Of a DNA stretch of 64,000 bases, positions 1 through 9,064 are shown one piece after another. Each line of letters begins with the position of its first letter. Position 1 is the stretch's first letter. The position numbers and the translations under genes were made by a program. The DNA comes from Methanobacterium sp. (GTDB lineage Archaea; Methanobacteriota; Methanobacteria; Methanobacteriales; Methanobacteriaceae): the NCBI GenBank assembly GCA_016222945.1, contig JACRPY010000006.1, positions 1 to 64,000 on the forward strand, in the 5' to 3' direction. Under the pieces are notes generated by a model, which saw only the letters and a list, made by a program, of their open reading frames with translations, searched no databases and was not told where the DNA came from.

Positions 1-126
1 ATGGGTGCATTATTGGTGCTGGTAATTGTAGCTGGAATGTGGATATTTGATATTTCCAAAACAGTTGCAGAAAATGTGAACACGGTAGTGGATACTGCAA
101 AGAATTCTGCAATTAATAAAATGTAG
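1..126 (+). CDS. C-terminal end of an unidentified protein with one hydrophobic segment (partial)
   Basis: An open frame runs from the first base of the window to a TAG at 124-126, 41 codons. The translated end has a hydrophobic stretch (roughly residues 3-16, LLVLVIVAGMW) followed by a short polar tail rich in Val, Asn and Lys. An ATG happens to be the first codon, but the window edge prevents saying whether it is the real start. It could be the end of a larger membrane or pilin-like protein, or a tiny single-pass protein. No function can be assigned. Confidence 0.45.
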   Translation: MGALLVLVIVAGMWIFDISKTVAENVNTVVDTAKNSAINKM

Positions 127-153
127 CCCCATATTTTTTTTCAATTTTTGATA

Positions 154-2373
154 TTACCCGTTAGTTTTCCATATTGTAACATGTTTATTGGAATATATTG
201 GTTTGAAATTTGTTGAATTCCTCTTTTCAATCACTAATTTTGTAAATAAAGATTTTTCAAACTGTTTATCTAAAACTACTGAATTTCCGTTATCTATATT
301 CAATATAACACAAAATTTACTATTTTTATCAAGATAATATGTTTTTGTTTTATTATTTTCTATTATTGTTACACAATACGGTTTAACACCATTCCATTCA
401 GCAGTATATGTATTCAAATCTATATTTATTCCGTCACTGGTTTTTAAAGTGTTATTATCTTTAATAATTTCTCCAAATGAATAAATAGGATCTCCTGGTT
501 GTTTATTTTCAAAATCCCATTCACCAAATGAGAATATCCACCATCCATCATCAATCATTTTATCACAAGTTACAAGAACAAAGGGAACAGGATTATTAGG
601 ATGCGTGTACTCAATTATATTTGCAGCGATTTTTTGGTTTAAGTGGTAGTTATGAGTAAGTGTTTTCATAGCTAATTCTTTATTCTGGCCTAATATTATA
701 TTTAAAATTTCAATGCTTTTGGTACTATTCTCTGTGTAATTATAGAGAGTTAAATAAGCTAAATCTCCACTTGTAGCTAACATTCTAAAAATTCCCAGGG
801 ATAAACTTTCATTATTAGTTGAAAGAGCTTTATCTATCCAATATTCTCTTGAAGTGCTTGGAGATAAATTTTTATAGGAATATGCACTATCAAATTCGCG
901 TATGGGTAATGTTTCAACATACCCTAATCTCCCATCCAAAACAACGGGACGATCTGCAATAGCAGCAAAGAAATGGCCATATACCCAGCTGGATATGATG
1001 ACAGTATCATTAGAAGTGTCATTATTAATCCATAGAGCACTATCCCATAAATCATCATTCATTCGAGGAACTAAATTGGTAGACGCGTCATATATGGCCA
1101 AAAAGCTGAATGCGCAGATTATAATGATAAAAGATAAGGATAATAGTTTATTCAGATTTTTTTTATTAAACTGATCAAAGAATTCTGTAATAATCCCCAC
1201 AGTTATTCCTGAAATTATTACTAATGGAGGGATTAAAAGAATTATGAACCTAAAACCTTCTGTTAATGCAAAAATACCAGTTATGGTCCAAAATAATAAA
1301 AATAAATAAAAAAACCAGCTCATTTTTTTTAAGAAATGTTCCTTTAATTTATCATTTATTAAAATTCTAAATATTAAAAAAATACCAAAAATAGAAATTC
1401 CCGATAATAAATAGCCTAAACCTCCTATTGCCGCTTTTATTGATGGAGGTTGTAGTTCAGTTATAAAAATGTATATATCTGGCCATGGACCCCATACTCC
1501 CTGATTTCCAGCTAATTTTACAAATTCTAAAACCCCGAAAACTAATTTAATAATGTTTAAAAAACCAGTGAAAATACAAATTAAAAAAATAGAACCAAAG
1601 ATAAATATTCCGGATATGTAAGCGATTTTTTTAATGTTTTTACCTTTAATTTTGCTCCAAATCATATAAAAAATGCAAAAAAGAGATATTATATAAAAAA
1701 GGTATTGCCATCCATTCCATGCTGTGGCAAAAAGGAACATAGAAAACGCCGATAAGCAAGCAAAAACCATATTTTTCTTAATATTCTCACTTTTAAAGGC
1801 CTCAAAGAAGAATAGGATAATAAGAAGAGGAAATAAAACATTAAACATATCTGTATCAAACCAACCCGGAACACTCCTTACAAAATAAAGAGAGGAAGTA
1901 ACAGCTAAAATTCCTGCAGCTATCCCTCCGTAATCATTTGTAAGTCTGCTCACGATTAAATAAGCGAGAACACCACATATGGGTGCTATAAATGCAGGTA
2001 ACCAGAAACAGACGGTTAGTAGAGGGATGGCGGCGAATAAATTCACTATTTTGTAGATTAATGTTGTAATGTAAACTATTAGTGGCGGATAATCTAGGGG
2101 AACGCCGGGGGGGTAGTATGAATGTAAATCCCATTCTTTGTTATCTACTACTTTATCTCCTAAATAGCCGTGTTCTATGTAGTTTTTGGTTAATCGGTAA
2201 TTATAATAAGAATCCATATCATACATATATAGGAGATTATTTTGATCCTCAAAAAAAGATTTTTCATTATCTGGAACTCCTGGAAGGTTAGCAGAATCTA
2301 TCCTAAAGAAGAATCCAACACAGAAAATTATTAAAACTGCTGCAAACTTTATAATAAATTCTTTATTAGACAT
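154..2373 (-). CDS. aglB: STT3/AglB-type oligosaccharyltransferase, copy 1
   Basis: This 739-residue protein has a multi-spanning N-terminal half and an extracytoplasmic C-terminal half, the STT3/AglB layout. The family moves a lipid-linked glycan onto Asn of secreted proteins. The first acidic motif is D52-M-D54 just before SYYNYRLTKNY, and the second is GWFDTDMFN (D173, D175). The place of the WWDYG sequon-binding motif reads S-W463-V-Y-G-H, so the first Trp and the Asp are absent. The start ATG follows GAGGATAAA. It lies 29 bp downstream of a second, clearly homologous STT3 gene, in the middle of glycosyltransferase genes. Function in N-glycosylation is well supported; sequon preference is uncertain because of the changed motif. 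Confidence 0.9.
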   Translation of the reverse strand: MSNKEFIIKFAAVLIIFCVGFFFRIDSANLPGVPDNEKSFFEDQNNLLYMYDMDSYYNYRLTKNYIEHGYLGDKVVDNKEWDLHSYYPPGVPLDYPPLIVYITTLIYKIVNLFAAIPLLTVCFWLPAFIAPICGVLAYLIVSRLTNDYGGIAAGILAVTSSLYFVRSVPGWFDTDMFNVLFPLLIILFFFEAFKSENIKKNMVFACLSAFSMFLFATAWNGWQYLFYIISLFCIFYMIWSKIKGKNIKKIAYISGIFIFGSIFLICIFTGFLNIIKLVFGVLEFVKLAGNQGVWGPWPDIYIFITELQPPSIKAAIGGLGYLLSGISIFGIFLIFRILINDKLKEHFLKKMSWFFYLFLLFWTITGIFALTEGFRFIILLIPPLVIISGITVGIITEFFDQFNKKNLNKLLSLSFIIIICAFSFLAIYDASTNLVPRMNDDLWDSALWINNDTSNDTVIISSWVYGHFFAAIADRPVVLDGRLGYVETLPIREFDSAYSYKNLSPSTSREYWIDKALSTNNESLSLGIFRMLATSGDLAYLTLYNYTENSTKSIEILNIILGQNKELAMKTLTHNYHLNQKIAANIIEYTHPNNPVPFVLVTCDKMIDDGWWIFSFGEWDFENKQPGDPIYSFGEIIKDNNTLKTSDGINIDLNTYTAEWNGVKPYCVTIIENNKTKTYYLDKNSKFCVILNIDNGNSVVLDKQFEKSLFTKLVIEKRNSTNFKPIYSNKHVTIWKTNG

Positions 2374-2402
2374 TTTATCCTCTTAAATCTAATAATGTAG
2401 CA

Positions 2403-4649
2403 TTATATGGGTTTCCATACGGTTACATAGTTATTTTCATAAATTGATTTAAAATATGTTGAATTGCTCTTTTCAAGCACTGTTCTTGTAAACAGGGAGT
2501 TTTCAAATTGTTTATTCATTACAATTGACTTTTTTTTGTCCATAAGTAATATTACACATATGTCGCTATTTTTATTCATATGGATTTTTTTAACTTTACC
2601 TTGCTCAATAGTAATAACACAATAGGGTATTTCACCATTAAACGTTGTTTCGTTTTTTATGATATCCATAGAGATTCCATCACTGCTATTTAGATAATTG
2701 TTGTCAATTTTGATGTCACCAATGGAATATAAATAGTCTACATTTTTAGATTGCAGAGTTCCTGAATTAAAAATTAAATGCCCTATATTGGCCATTCCGT
2801 TGGTTGTAACAAGTATGAATGGCCGAGGATTATCTGGGTGTGTATAATTTAATGTCTTGTTTATTTGGGTTTCATTTAAATGATATTTTGTTTTAAGAAC
2901 ATCGCGGGCTGTTTTTTTATCCACTCCCAGTATGTTGTTTAGTATTTCAATGCTTTGGGTTGTGTTTTGAGTGTATTCATCTAAAGTTAACCATGCTAAA
3001 TCGCCGCTTGTAGCTAACATCCTAAAAATACCGACTGATAAACTTTCATTGCTAGTTGAAAAAGCATTATCTATCCAGTATTCTCGAGAAGTGTTTGGAG
3101 AACGACTGCCAAATGTAAAAACAGGGTCATAAGATCTGATGGGCAATGTTTCAATATATCCAATTCTACCATCAAAAACAACAGGATGATCAGCAATTGC
3201 TGTAAAAAAGTGCCCATAGCTCCATTGAGATATTATTACGGTGTCTTGGGGAATATTACCATTTATCCATTCTGAAGCATTCCACAAATTATCATTTGCA
3301 CTGGGAGTTATCGATGTGTCCTTTTGAATGTTTATAATCGCTGGAAGAGTAACTAAAATCAAAATAGATAATGAAATAACTCGGATGGTGTTTTCATTTT
3401 TAAATATTTTAAACCTTTTAATGTTTTTGAGCATACCAACATATTCAACACAAATTCCAACCATAATTCCAGAACTTATAATAAGTGGAGGTAAAAGTAG
3501 CATAATAAATCTTGAGCCTTTTAAAAGGGATAAAATCCCCGCTATGGTCCATAATACTAAAAATGAATAGAAAAACCAGTCCATTTTATTTAAAAAGCGC
3601 TTTTTAAGATCTTTATTTATTAAAATTCTAAAAATCCATAAAAGCCCGAAAATACCTCCAAAAAGGGCAAATCCTGCCCCTGAAATCACTTCTTCAATGG
3701 TGGGAATTGCAAGCTCAGAAACAGAGCTATAAACATTGGGCCACGGATATAACTGGCTTTGAGCACCATATAATTTTATAAACTCTAATGGGCCTAATAA
3801 AAGTTTAATAATATTTAATAGGCCTGTAAAAACAATTACTAATAAAATAGTAATGATAATAAGTGTTCCAAGACTATAAACTAAGATTTTTACGTCATGT
3901 CCTTTTATTTTACACCATATGGTGTAAAAAATGCTAAATAACACAATCAAATAGAAGAAATACTGCCACCCGTTCCACGCAGTTGCAAAAAGAAACATGG
4001 AAAAAGCAGATAATGCAGCGAAAAATATTTGCATTTTATTATTTTTGCTTTGCAAGGATTCAATAAAAAACCATGTAATTAAAAGAGGGAAAATAATATT
4101 GAACATATCAGTATCAAACCATCCAGGTAATGTTCTGATAAAATAAAAAGGAGCAGTAACAGTTATAATTCCTGCAGCAGCAGCTCCGTAATCATTTGTA
4201 AATCTACTAACAAAAAGATAAGCAATAAGTCCTGCAAGAGGCCCAATAAATAATGGAATCCAGAAACAGACTGTAAGCAAAGGTATATTAGCAAATATGT
4301 TTATTAATTTGTATATAAATGCTGTTAAATACACAATAAATGGGGGATAATCCATGGGCACGCCAGGAGGATAATAAGAATGCAAATCCCATTCTCTTCC
4401 ATTTTTTATTGTATCTCCCAAATAACCGTGTTCAATATAGTTTTTTGTCAATCGGTAATTGTAATATGAGTCTAACTCATACATGTATGGTAATCCATTT
4501 TGATCTTGATAATAATCTTTTTGATCGTCTGGAATTCCTGGAAGATTTACAGAATCTACTCTAAGGATAAATCCCACCGAAAAAATGATTAAAATAATTG
4601 CAACTGAAGTTAGTGCTGATCTTTTATTTAGATGGTTATTTTGTGGCAT
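2403..4649 (-). CDS. aglB: STT3/AglB-type oligosaccharyltransferase, copy 2
   Basis: This 748-residue paralogue of the neighbouring STT3 aligns along its whole length, from the N-terminal membrane helix through GWFDTDMFN to the C-terminal domain. The first acidic motif is E58-L-D60, not DxD, followed by the same SYYNYRLTKNYIEHG. The WWDYG position reads Q-W476-S-Y-G-H. The start ATG has only a weak AAGATAAA upstream. It precedes copy 1 with a 29-bp gap, so the two are probably one transcript. Tandem copies suggest a local duplication with possible division of labour over acceptors or glycan donors; this is inference. Confidence 0.9.
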   Translation of the reverse strand: MPQNNHLNKRSALTSVAIILIIFSVGFILRVDSVNLPGIPDDQKDYYQDQNGLPYMYELDSYYNYRLTKNYIEHGYLGDTIKNGREWDLHSYYPPGVPMDYPPFIVYLTAFIYKLINIFANIPLLTVCFWIPLFIGPLAGLIAYLFVSRFTNDYGAAAAGIITVTAPFYFIRTLPGWFDTDMFNIIFPLLITWFFIESLQSKNNKMQIFFAALSAFSMFLFATAWNGWQYFFYLIVLFSIFYTIWCKIKGHDVKILVYSLGTLIIITILLVIVFTGLLNIIKLLLGPLEFIKLYGAQSQLYPWPNVYSSVSELAIPTIEEVISGAGFALFGGIFGLLWIFRILINKDLKKRFLNKMDWFFYSFLVLWTIAGILSLLKGSRFIMLLLPPLIISSGIMVGICVEYVGMLKNIKRFKIFKNENTIRVISLSILILVTLPAIINIQKDTSITPSANDNLWNASEWINGNIPQDTVIISQWSYGHFFTAIADHPVVFDGRIGYIETLPIRSYDPVFTFGSRSPNTSREYWIDNAFSTSNESLSVGIFRMLATSGDLAWLTLDEYTQNTTQSIEILNNILGVDKKTARDVLKTKYHLNETQINKTLNYTHPDNPRPFILVTTNGMANIGHLIFNSGTLQSKNVDYLYSIGDIKIDNNYLNSSDGISMDIIKNETTFNGEIPYCVITIEQGKVKKIHMNKNSDICVILLMDKKKSIVMNKQFENSLFTRTVLEKSNSTYFKSIYENNYVTVWKPI

Positions 4650-4767
4650 TTTATCTTAAACTGTTTTTGCTTGAAATTAGTTATGTATAATGTTATTATA
4701 TCATGATACAAATCTTATTTATTCAAAGTTAGCATTATAAATAAATAAATTTTAGGATAAGGTGGAT

Positions 4768-6159
4768 ATGTCATATAATGGATTAATAAGGAAGTTATTA
4801 GATCTTGATTGGACTAAAATGCCAAATATGCTTATATTGGTGTTATTATTTTTCATATCACGAACTCCTTTCTTGAATTTGGGATTTGGGACAGATCCTG
4901 ATGCTTGGCGAATTGCTATTTCTGCTTTTAATTTGAATTATTTCCATATTTATCAAACGTCGAGATTTCCAGGGTATCCAGTTCCAGAATTTTTCAATTC
5001 ATTAGTTATCAATCACGGCTGGTTTGCTACAAACAGCTTAACAATGTTATTGGCACTGATTTCTGTTATTGGATTTGCAATGATTTTAAAAGAGCTTAAT
5101 ATAAAAAATAAAGGGTTATTAGTAATCACATATGCATTTTTACCAGTTATATGGATAAACAGTACTAACACTATGGATTATATGTGGGCCGCTGCGTTCA
5201 TTATGTTTGTATGGTATTTTATCATTAAAAAACAGTATGTATTGGCAGGTTTGATGATGGGTTTAGCAATAGGGTCCAGAATAACATCAATTATATTAAT
5301 TTTTCCATTTATATACCTTATTTTAAACGATAACAATGAAAAAATTAGAAAAATAACTTATTTTCTGATGAGTATGAGTATAATGGCATTAATCTTGTTT
5401 TTGCCATTGTTAATTCAATATGGGCTTGGCTTTTTAAGTTATTATCCAACATCTGTGGGTACGAGCAAAATTTCAGAAGATTTGAATCAATTAGGGTTAA
5501 TTGCATTGTTATGGGGAATATTGATTTTTTTGATTTCAACTGGAAATTTAGTGGATAAAGTCCGAAAAAATGATAAATTTTTCATATTTCTATTATTTGT
5601 GGTGTTTTTAGTTTCTATTATGTATATTGGGGCCCCTTATGATGCAGGATATCTTATTCCTGCTATTCCATTTGGGCTTGTACTTTTAAGTAGTATAAGT
5701 AAAAGGAAATTATTTACAATATTCTGCGCACTTCTTTTATTAAATTCATTTATTTCATTTGAACTTTCAAATGGAACAGCACCCACAATTAAAGAGGGTT
5801 TAGTACTAAAAGATGCAGAAATCAGAGATAAATTGACAAATGTGATGGAGAGGATGGTAGAAAGTAATATAAGTGATACAATTATTATTTCGGCAGAATA
5901 CATTCCAATATTGCTTTATTTGGATGAAAAATCTCAGGAAAATCCTGAATTTATTGAAATGAATAATGATAAAATGTATTGGAATCTTAAAAAAAATAGA
6001 AGTTATATATATTTACTTTCCAGTGATAAAATAAAATATTGGCAAAAGAAAGGTTATAAAATATATTATATGGGAAGTTCTGCAATGGAAATTACTAGAT
6101 TAAATTATAATTATAGTTTAACTGATTATAATTGTTCAAACATATTCGCTTTTTATTGA
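4768..6159 (+). CDS. Polytopic GT-C-type glycosyltransferase-like membrane protein
   Basis: This roughly 463-residue integral membrane protein has about ten hydrophobic segments and a short hydrophilic C-terminal domain. Near the N-terminus, FGTDPDAWR after the first helix resembles the first-loop acidic motif of GT-C enzymes, which use polyprenyl-phosphate sugars on the outer face of the membrane. A GTG at 4762 is an alternative start, but AAGGTG (4759-4764) lies just upstream of the ATG at 4768, which I prefer. It is transcribed away from the STT3 pair in the same glycan island, so a role in building or modifying surface glycans is likely. Exact donor and acceptor are unknown. Confidence 0.65.
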   Translation: MSYNGLIRKLLDLDWTKMPNMLILVLLFFISRTPFLNLGFGTDPDAWRIAISAFNLNYFHIYQTSRFPGYPVPEFFNSLVINHGWFATNSLTMLLALISVIGFAMILKELNIKNKGLLVITYAFLPVIWINSTNTMDYMWAAAFIMFVWYFIIKKQYVLAGLMMGLAIGSRITSIILIFPFIYLILNDNNEKIRKITYFLMSMSIMALILFLPLLIQYGLGFLSYYPTSVGTSKISEDLNQLGLIALLWGILIFLISTGNLVDKVRKNDKFFIFLLFVVFLVSIMYIGAPYDAGYLIPAIPFGLVLLSSISKRKLFTIFCALLLLNSFISFELSNGTAPTIKEGLVLKDAEIRDKLTNVMERMVESNISDTIIISAEYIPILLYLDEKSQENPEFIEMNNDKMYWNLKKNRSYIYLLSSDKIKYWQKKGYKIYYMGSSAMEITRLNYNYSLTDYNCSNIFAFY

Positions 6160-6232
6160 TAATTTAAATCTAAATCCAACATTATTTCCCATAATTAAGT
6201 TATTGCACATCTATTCGATAAATTGGGAGATT

Positions 6233-7309
6233 TCATTGATATTGCATTAAGATATTGACTATCTTTTTAGATGCATTTTTTTTAAGAGGTGCTTTAATGT
6301 TCTTCATTTTCTCCAATTTCCAGTTATTATTAAGTAAATCGCTTACAGAACTAATAATGTTTTTATAATTTGTTCCAACCAACTGAGTTTTTCCCATGTT
6401 TACAAGATATTCCCATTCTGTATTATCCCTTAAAATTAGGCAGGGAACATTTAAAATCGCTGATTCTTCTTGTATTCCTCCAGAATCAGTCATTACAAAT
6501 TTAGAATTCTTTAATAACCATATAAATTCTTTATAACCAACAGGATCAATTTGTAATATATTTTCGCTAATTTCAATGTTATTATCTTCTATAATCTTTT
6601 TTGTTCTTAAATGCAAAGGAAAAACAACCTTTATTCTATTAGAAATTTGATTTACAGCTTTTATAATTTCTTTTAGTTTATTATATTCTGTATTTTCCTG
6701 TCTGTGAATTGTTAATAAGATATAATTCTCTTTTTCCAGATTTAATTCAGTTAATCTGTTTAAATTGAATAAATCCATTATTCTTAAACATGCATCAACT
6801 GATGTGTTGCCTACAAGATGAATTGCCTCTTTTTGGATTCCTTCAGCAGCCAAATTTTTGACAGCATTTTCATCTGGAGCAAATAAAATATCAGAACAGT
6901 GATCAACTAAAATACGGTTTATCTCTTCTGGCATTTTTTTATCAAAGGATCTACAACCTGCTTCAACATGTGCAATTTTGATATTAAGCTTTGAAGCTGT
7001 AATTGCACCTGCAAGAGTGGAATTTGTGTCTCCTTGAACAATTACCCAGTCTGGGTTTTCATTTAAAAGCACATTTTCAATTTCAATCATCATTTTCCCA
7101 GTTTGCATGGAATGAGTTCCTGAACCTACATTAAGAGAATAATCACAGTTTCTAAGGCCTAATTCTTCAAAAAAGATTTTATCCATGTTATAGGAGTAAT
7201 GCTGGCCCGTATGGATAAGGATATGGTCGAATTCTTTATCAATTAATGGAATAATTGGGGAAAGCTTAATTATTTCAGGTCTTGTTCCAAGGATTGTTAC
7301 AATCTTCAT
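6233..7309 (-). CDS. wecB: UDP-N-acetylglucosamine 2-epimerase (non-hydrolysing)
   Basis: About 358 residues, full length for the WecB family, which interconverts UDP-GlcNAc and UDP-ManNAc in the cytoplasm. The N-terminus MKIVTILGTRPEIIKLSPI, HTGQHYS, the VEAGCRSFD..MPEEINR block and TDSGGIQEE near the C-terminus are family hallmarks. An in-frame ATG at 7315 exists, but 7309 gives the standard N-terminus and lies 26 bp from the TATA element centre, suggesting a leaderless mRNA. The partner dehydrogenase (WecC) that would make ManNAcA is not in this window. It probably supplies an activated sugar for the surrounding glycosylation genes. Confidence 0.92.
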   Translation of the reverse strand: MKIVTILGTRPEIIKLSPIIPLIDKEFDHILIHTGQHYSYNMDKIFFEELGLRNCDYSLNVGSGTHSMQTGKMMIEIENVLLNENPDWVIVQGDTNSTLAGAITASKLNIKIAHVEAGCRSFDKKMPEEINRILVDHCSDILFAPDENAVKNLAAEGIQKEAIHLVGNTSVDACLRIMDLFNLNRLTELNLEKENYILLTIHRQENTEYNKLKEIIKAVNQISNRIKVVFPLHLRTKKIIEDNNIEISENILQIDPVGYKEFIWLLKNSKFVMTDSGGIQEESAILNVPCLILRDNTEWEYLVNMGKTQLVGTNYKNIISSVSDLLNNNWKLEKMKNIKAPLKKNASKKIVNILMQYQ

Positions 7310-7325
7310 TATCATTTATTTAGAA

Positions 7326-7342
7326 AAAAAATATAAATAAGT
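7326..7342. promoter_or_regulatory. Shared bidirectional TATA element for two leaderless genes
   Basis: The 45-bp gap between divergent genes contains TATAAATA at 7332-7339; read on the other strand the same bases give TTTATATT within TATTTATATTT. Its centre (about 7335) is 26 bp from the ATG of the GT2 gene (7361) and 26 bp from the wecB ATG (7309). That is the normal TATA-to-transcription-start distance in archaea. Neither ATG has a Shine-Dalgarno. I infer that one TATA element serves both directions and both messages begin at or next to the start codon. Confidence 0.55.
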
Positions 7343-7360
7343 CTTTCCCAACCATTTATC

Positions 7361-8305
7361 ATGAAAATTTCAGTAATTATTCCTATGTACAATGAGGAAG
7401 AAAATGCTTTAAATACACTGGCCAGAGTGAGCGCTGTTTTGAAAGAATATGAAAATTATGAAATATTAGCAATAGATGATGGAAGTAAAGACCATACTTT
7501 TAAATTAGCAAGTGAATATGCATCACAAAATTCAAATATTAAAGTCATACAACATTCTGTAAATATGGGGATGGGAAAGGCAATTAGAACAGGATTTGAT
7601 AATTCAAACGGAGATATAATTGTAACAATTGATGCAGACTTAAGTTATAAGCCTGATCATATCCCTAAACTCGTGAATGAACTTATAAACGATGAAACAA
7701 TCGATATTATAGTTGGATCTCCCTATATGGAAGGGGGAGAAGTAAGTAATGTTCCACTTTTTAGATTATTTGTAAGTAAAGTAGCTAACAAATTTGTAGG
7801 CTTTTCTATGGCTGAAAATTTGAATACTGTAACTGGAGTCTTACGTGCTTATAGGAGAGAAGTAATAGATTCTCTGGAGTTAGAATCAAACAGTACCGAT
7901 ATTAATCTTGAAATTTTATCAAAAGCAATTGCAACAAGATTTAAAATTAAAGAAATCCCTGCATTACTCGAAGGTAGAGAATTAGGTCAATCAAAACTAA
8001 AATTTAGATCTAAAACCATTTCTCATATATTATTCTCTTTATATGAAAAACCAATGATACTATTTGGAGCAATTGGAATAATTTTACTGTTAATTGGAAT
8101 GATAAGTGCATTATACTTGTTTTATCAATATTTAATTGGCACTTTAGACCCTACAAGGCCATTAATGCTTTTTATGGCGTTGATGGTAATTTCAGGCATA
8201 CAAATATTGATTTTTGGATTTGTAGCAACTCAGATAAGCCTTCTAAAGCGTGAAATCTATATAATTCAGAAAGAAAATAGGCTAATTAAGAAAAAATTGA
8301 AATAA
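7361..8305 (+). CDS. Family 2 glycosyltransferase, dolichyl-phosphate sugar synthase type
   Basis: 314 residues. The N-terminal GT-A domain (about 1-230) starts [12 protein letters not shown] and has IDDGS at 38-42 and the metal-binding D92-A-D94. Two hydrophobic helices close to the C-terminus (about 240-300) anchor it in the membrane. This layout matches DPM1/AglJ-like enzymes that load a sugar onto a polyprenyl phosphate for later use by GT-C or STT3 enzymes. There is no Shine-Dalgarno before the ATG, and the TATA element is 26 bp upstream, so the message is probably leaderless. The sugar is not predictable. Confidence 0.85.
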   Translation: MKISVIIPMYNEEENALNTLARVSAVLKEYENYEILAIDDGSKDHTFKLASEYASQNSNIKVIQHSVNMGMGKAIRTGFDNSNGDIIVTIDADLSYKPDHIPKLVNELINDETIDIIVGSPYMEGGEVSNVPLFRLFVSKVANKFVGFSMAENLNTVTGVLRAYRREVIDSLELESNSTDINLEILSKAIATRFKIKEIPALLEGRELGQSKLKFRSKTISHILFSLYEKPMILFGAIGIILLLIGMISALYLFYQYLIGTLDPTRPLMLFMALMVISGIQILIFGFVATQISLLKREIYIIQKENRLIKKKLK

Positions 8306-8313
8306 TAACAAAT

Positions 8314-9060
8314 CTATATTTTTTTAGATACTGCAATTATGTCTATACCGTGATCTTTATTTATAAATAGGGTATCGATTTTACAGGCATTTTGTATAAT
8401 TGTACTGGCGGTCCTGCTTAAAAAATTGTTTTTTGGAGGATTAATTTTTGATTTTTGCATTTTTTCGGCGGGAGCACAAAGTCTATTTGCAAAAAATCGA
8501 ATAATTGGAAATCCATAATCAAATACATCTTCAACTTTAAATTCTGCGGATTCAAGTTTATTTTTTAAATCTTCTTTGGAGTATCTTCTGTAATGCCCTC
8601 CAATTTCATCAGTATAATTCCACATATCTTGTCTATGTGGAACACTTAAAATGAGTAAACCCTCTTTTTTAAGCCAACTATTAAACAACTTTAATACTCT
8701 TAAGTCATCTTCTATATGTTCTAAAACCTCTAAACATATGATAACATCATATTTATGTGGTGGATTTAATTCAAGCAAATTTTCATTATATAAATTGATA
8801 TTAGGCGCATTATTTCTTTTAATTCGTCTTTCAGTTGCCTTAATTGCTTCTGGTGATACATCTGTAGCATCTACTTTATATCCTAAATTAAGTAGTTTAA
8901 GCGTAAAAAAGCCATCACCGCAGCCGACATCTAATACATGTTTTGGAGAATCTGTTTCCAAGAAAGGCTTCAGTAAACTCATTTTATATTCAAGAAACGG
9001 TCTTGGGCCATCTACTTCAATTTTTTCCCAAGTAACATCCCATATTTCATTATTATTCAA
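8314..9060 (-). CDS. Class I SAM-dependent methyltransferase
   Basis: About 248 residues with a Rossmann methyltransferase fold: motif I VLDVGCGDGFFT, an acidic residue in DATDVSPEA, and YDVIICLEVLEHI. The C-terminal part resembles UbiG/methyltransferase type 11 enzymes acting on small molecules or glycans. The start is TTG at 9060, four bases after the stop of the upstream GT4 gene, with AGGAAG/GATGAT sequence before it; no nearby in-frame ATG exists. Tight coupling to GT4 suggests methylation of a sugar or lipid intermediate. Substrate unknown. Confidence 0.8.
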   Translation of the reverse strand: MNNNEIWDVTWEKIEVDGPRPFLEYKMSLLKPFLETDSPKHVLDVGCGDGFFTLKLLNLGYKVDATDVSPEAIKATERRIKRNNAPNINLYNENLLELNPPHKYDVIICLEVLEHIEDDLRVLKLFNSWLKKEGLLILSVPHRQDMWNYTDEIGGHYRRYSKEDLKNKLESAEFKVEDVFDYGFPIIRFFANRLCAPAEKMQKSKINPPKNNFLSRTASTIIQNACKIDTLFINKDHGIDIIAVSKKI

Positions 9061-9064
9061 ATAA

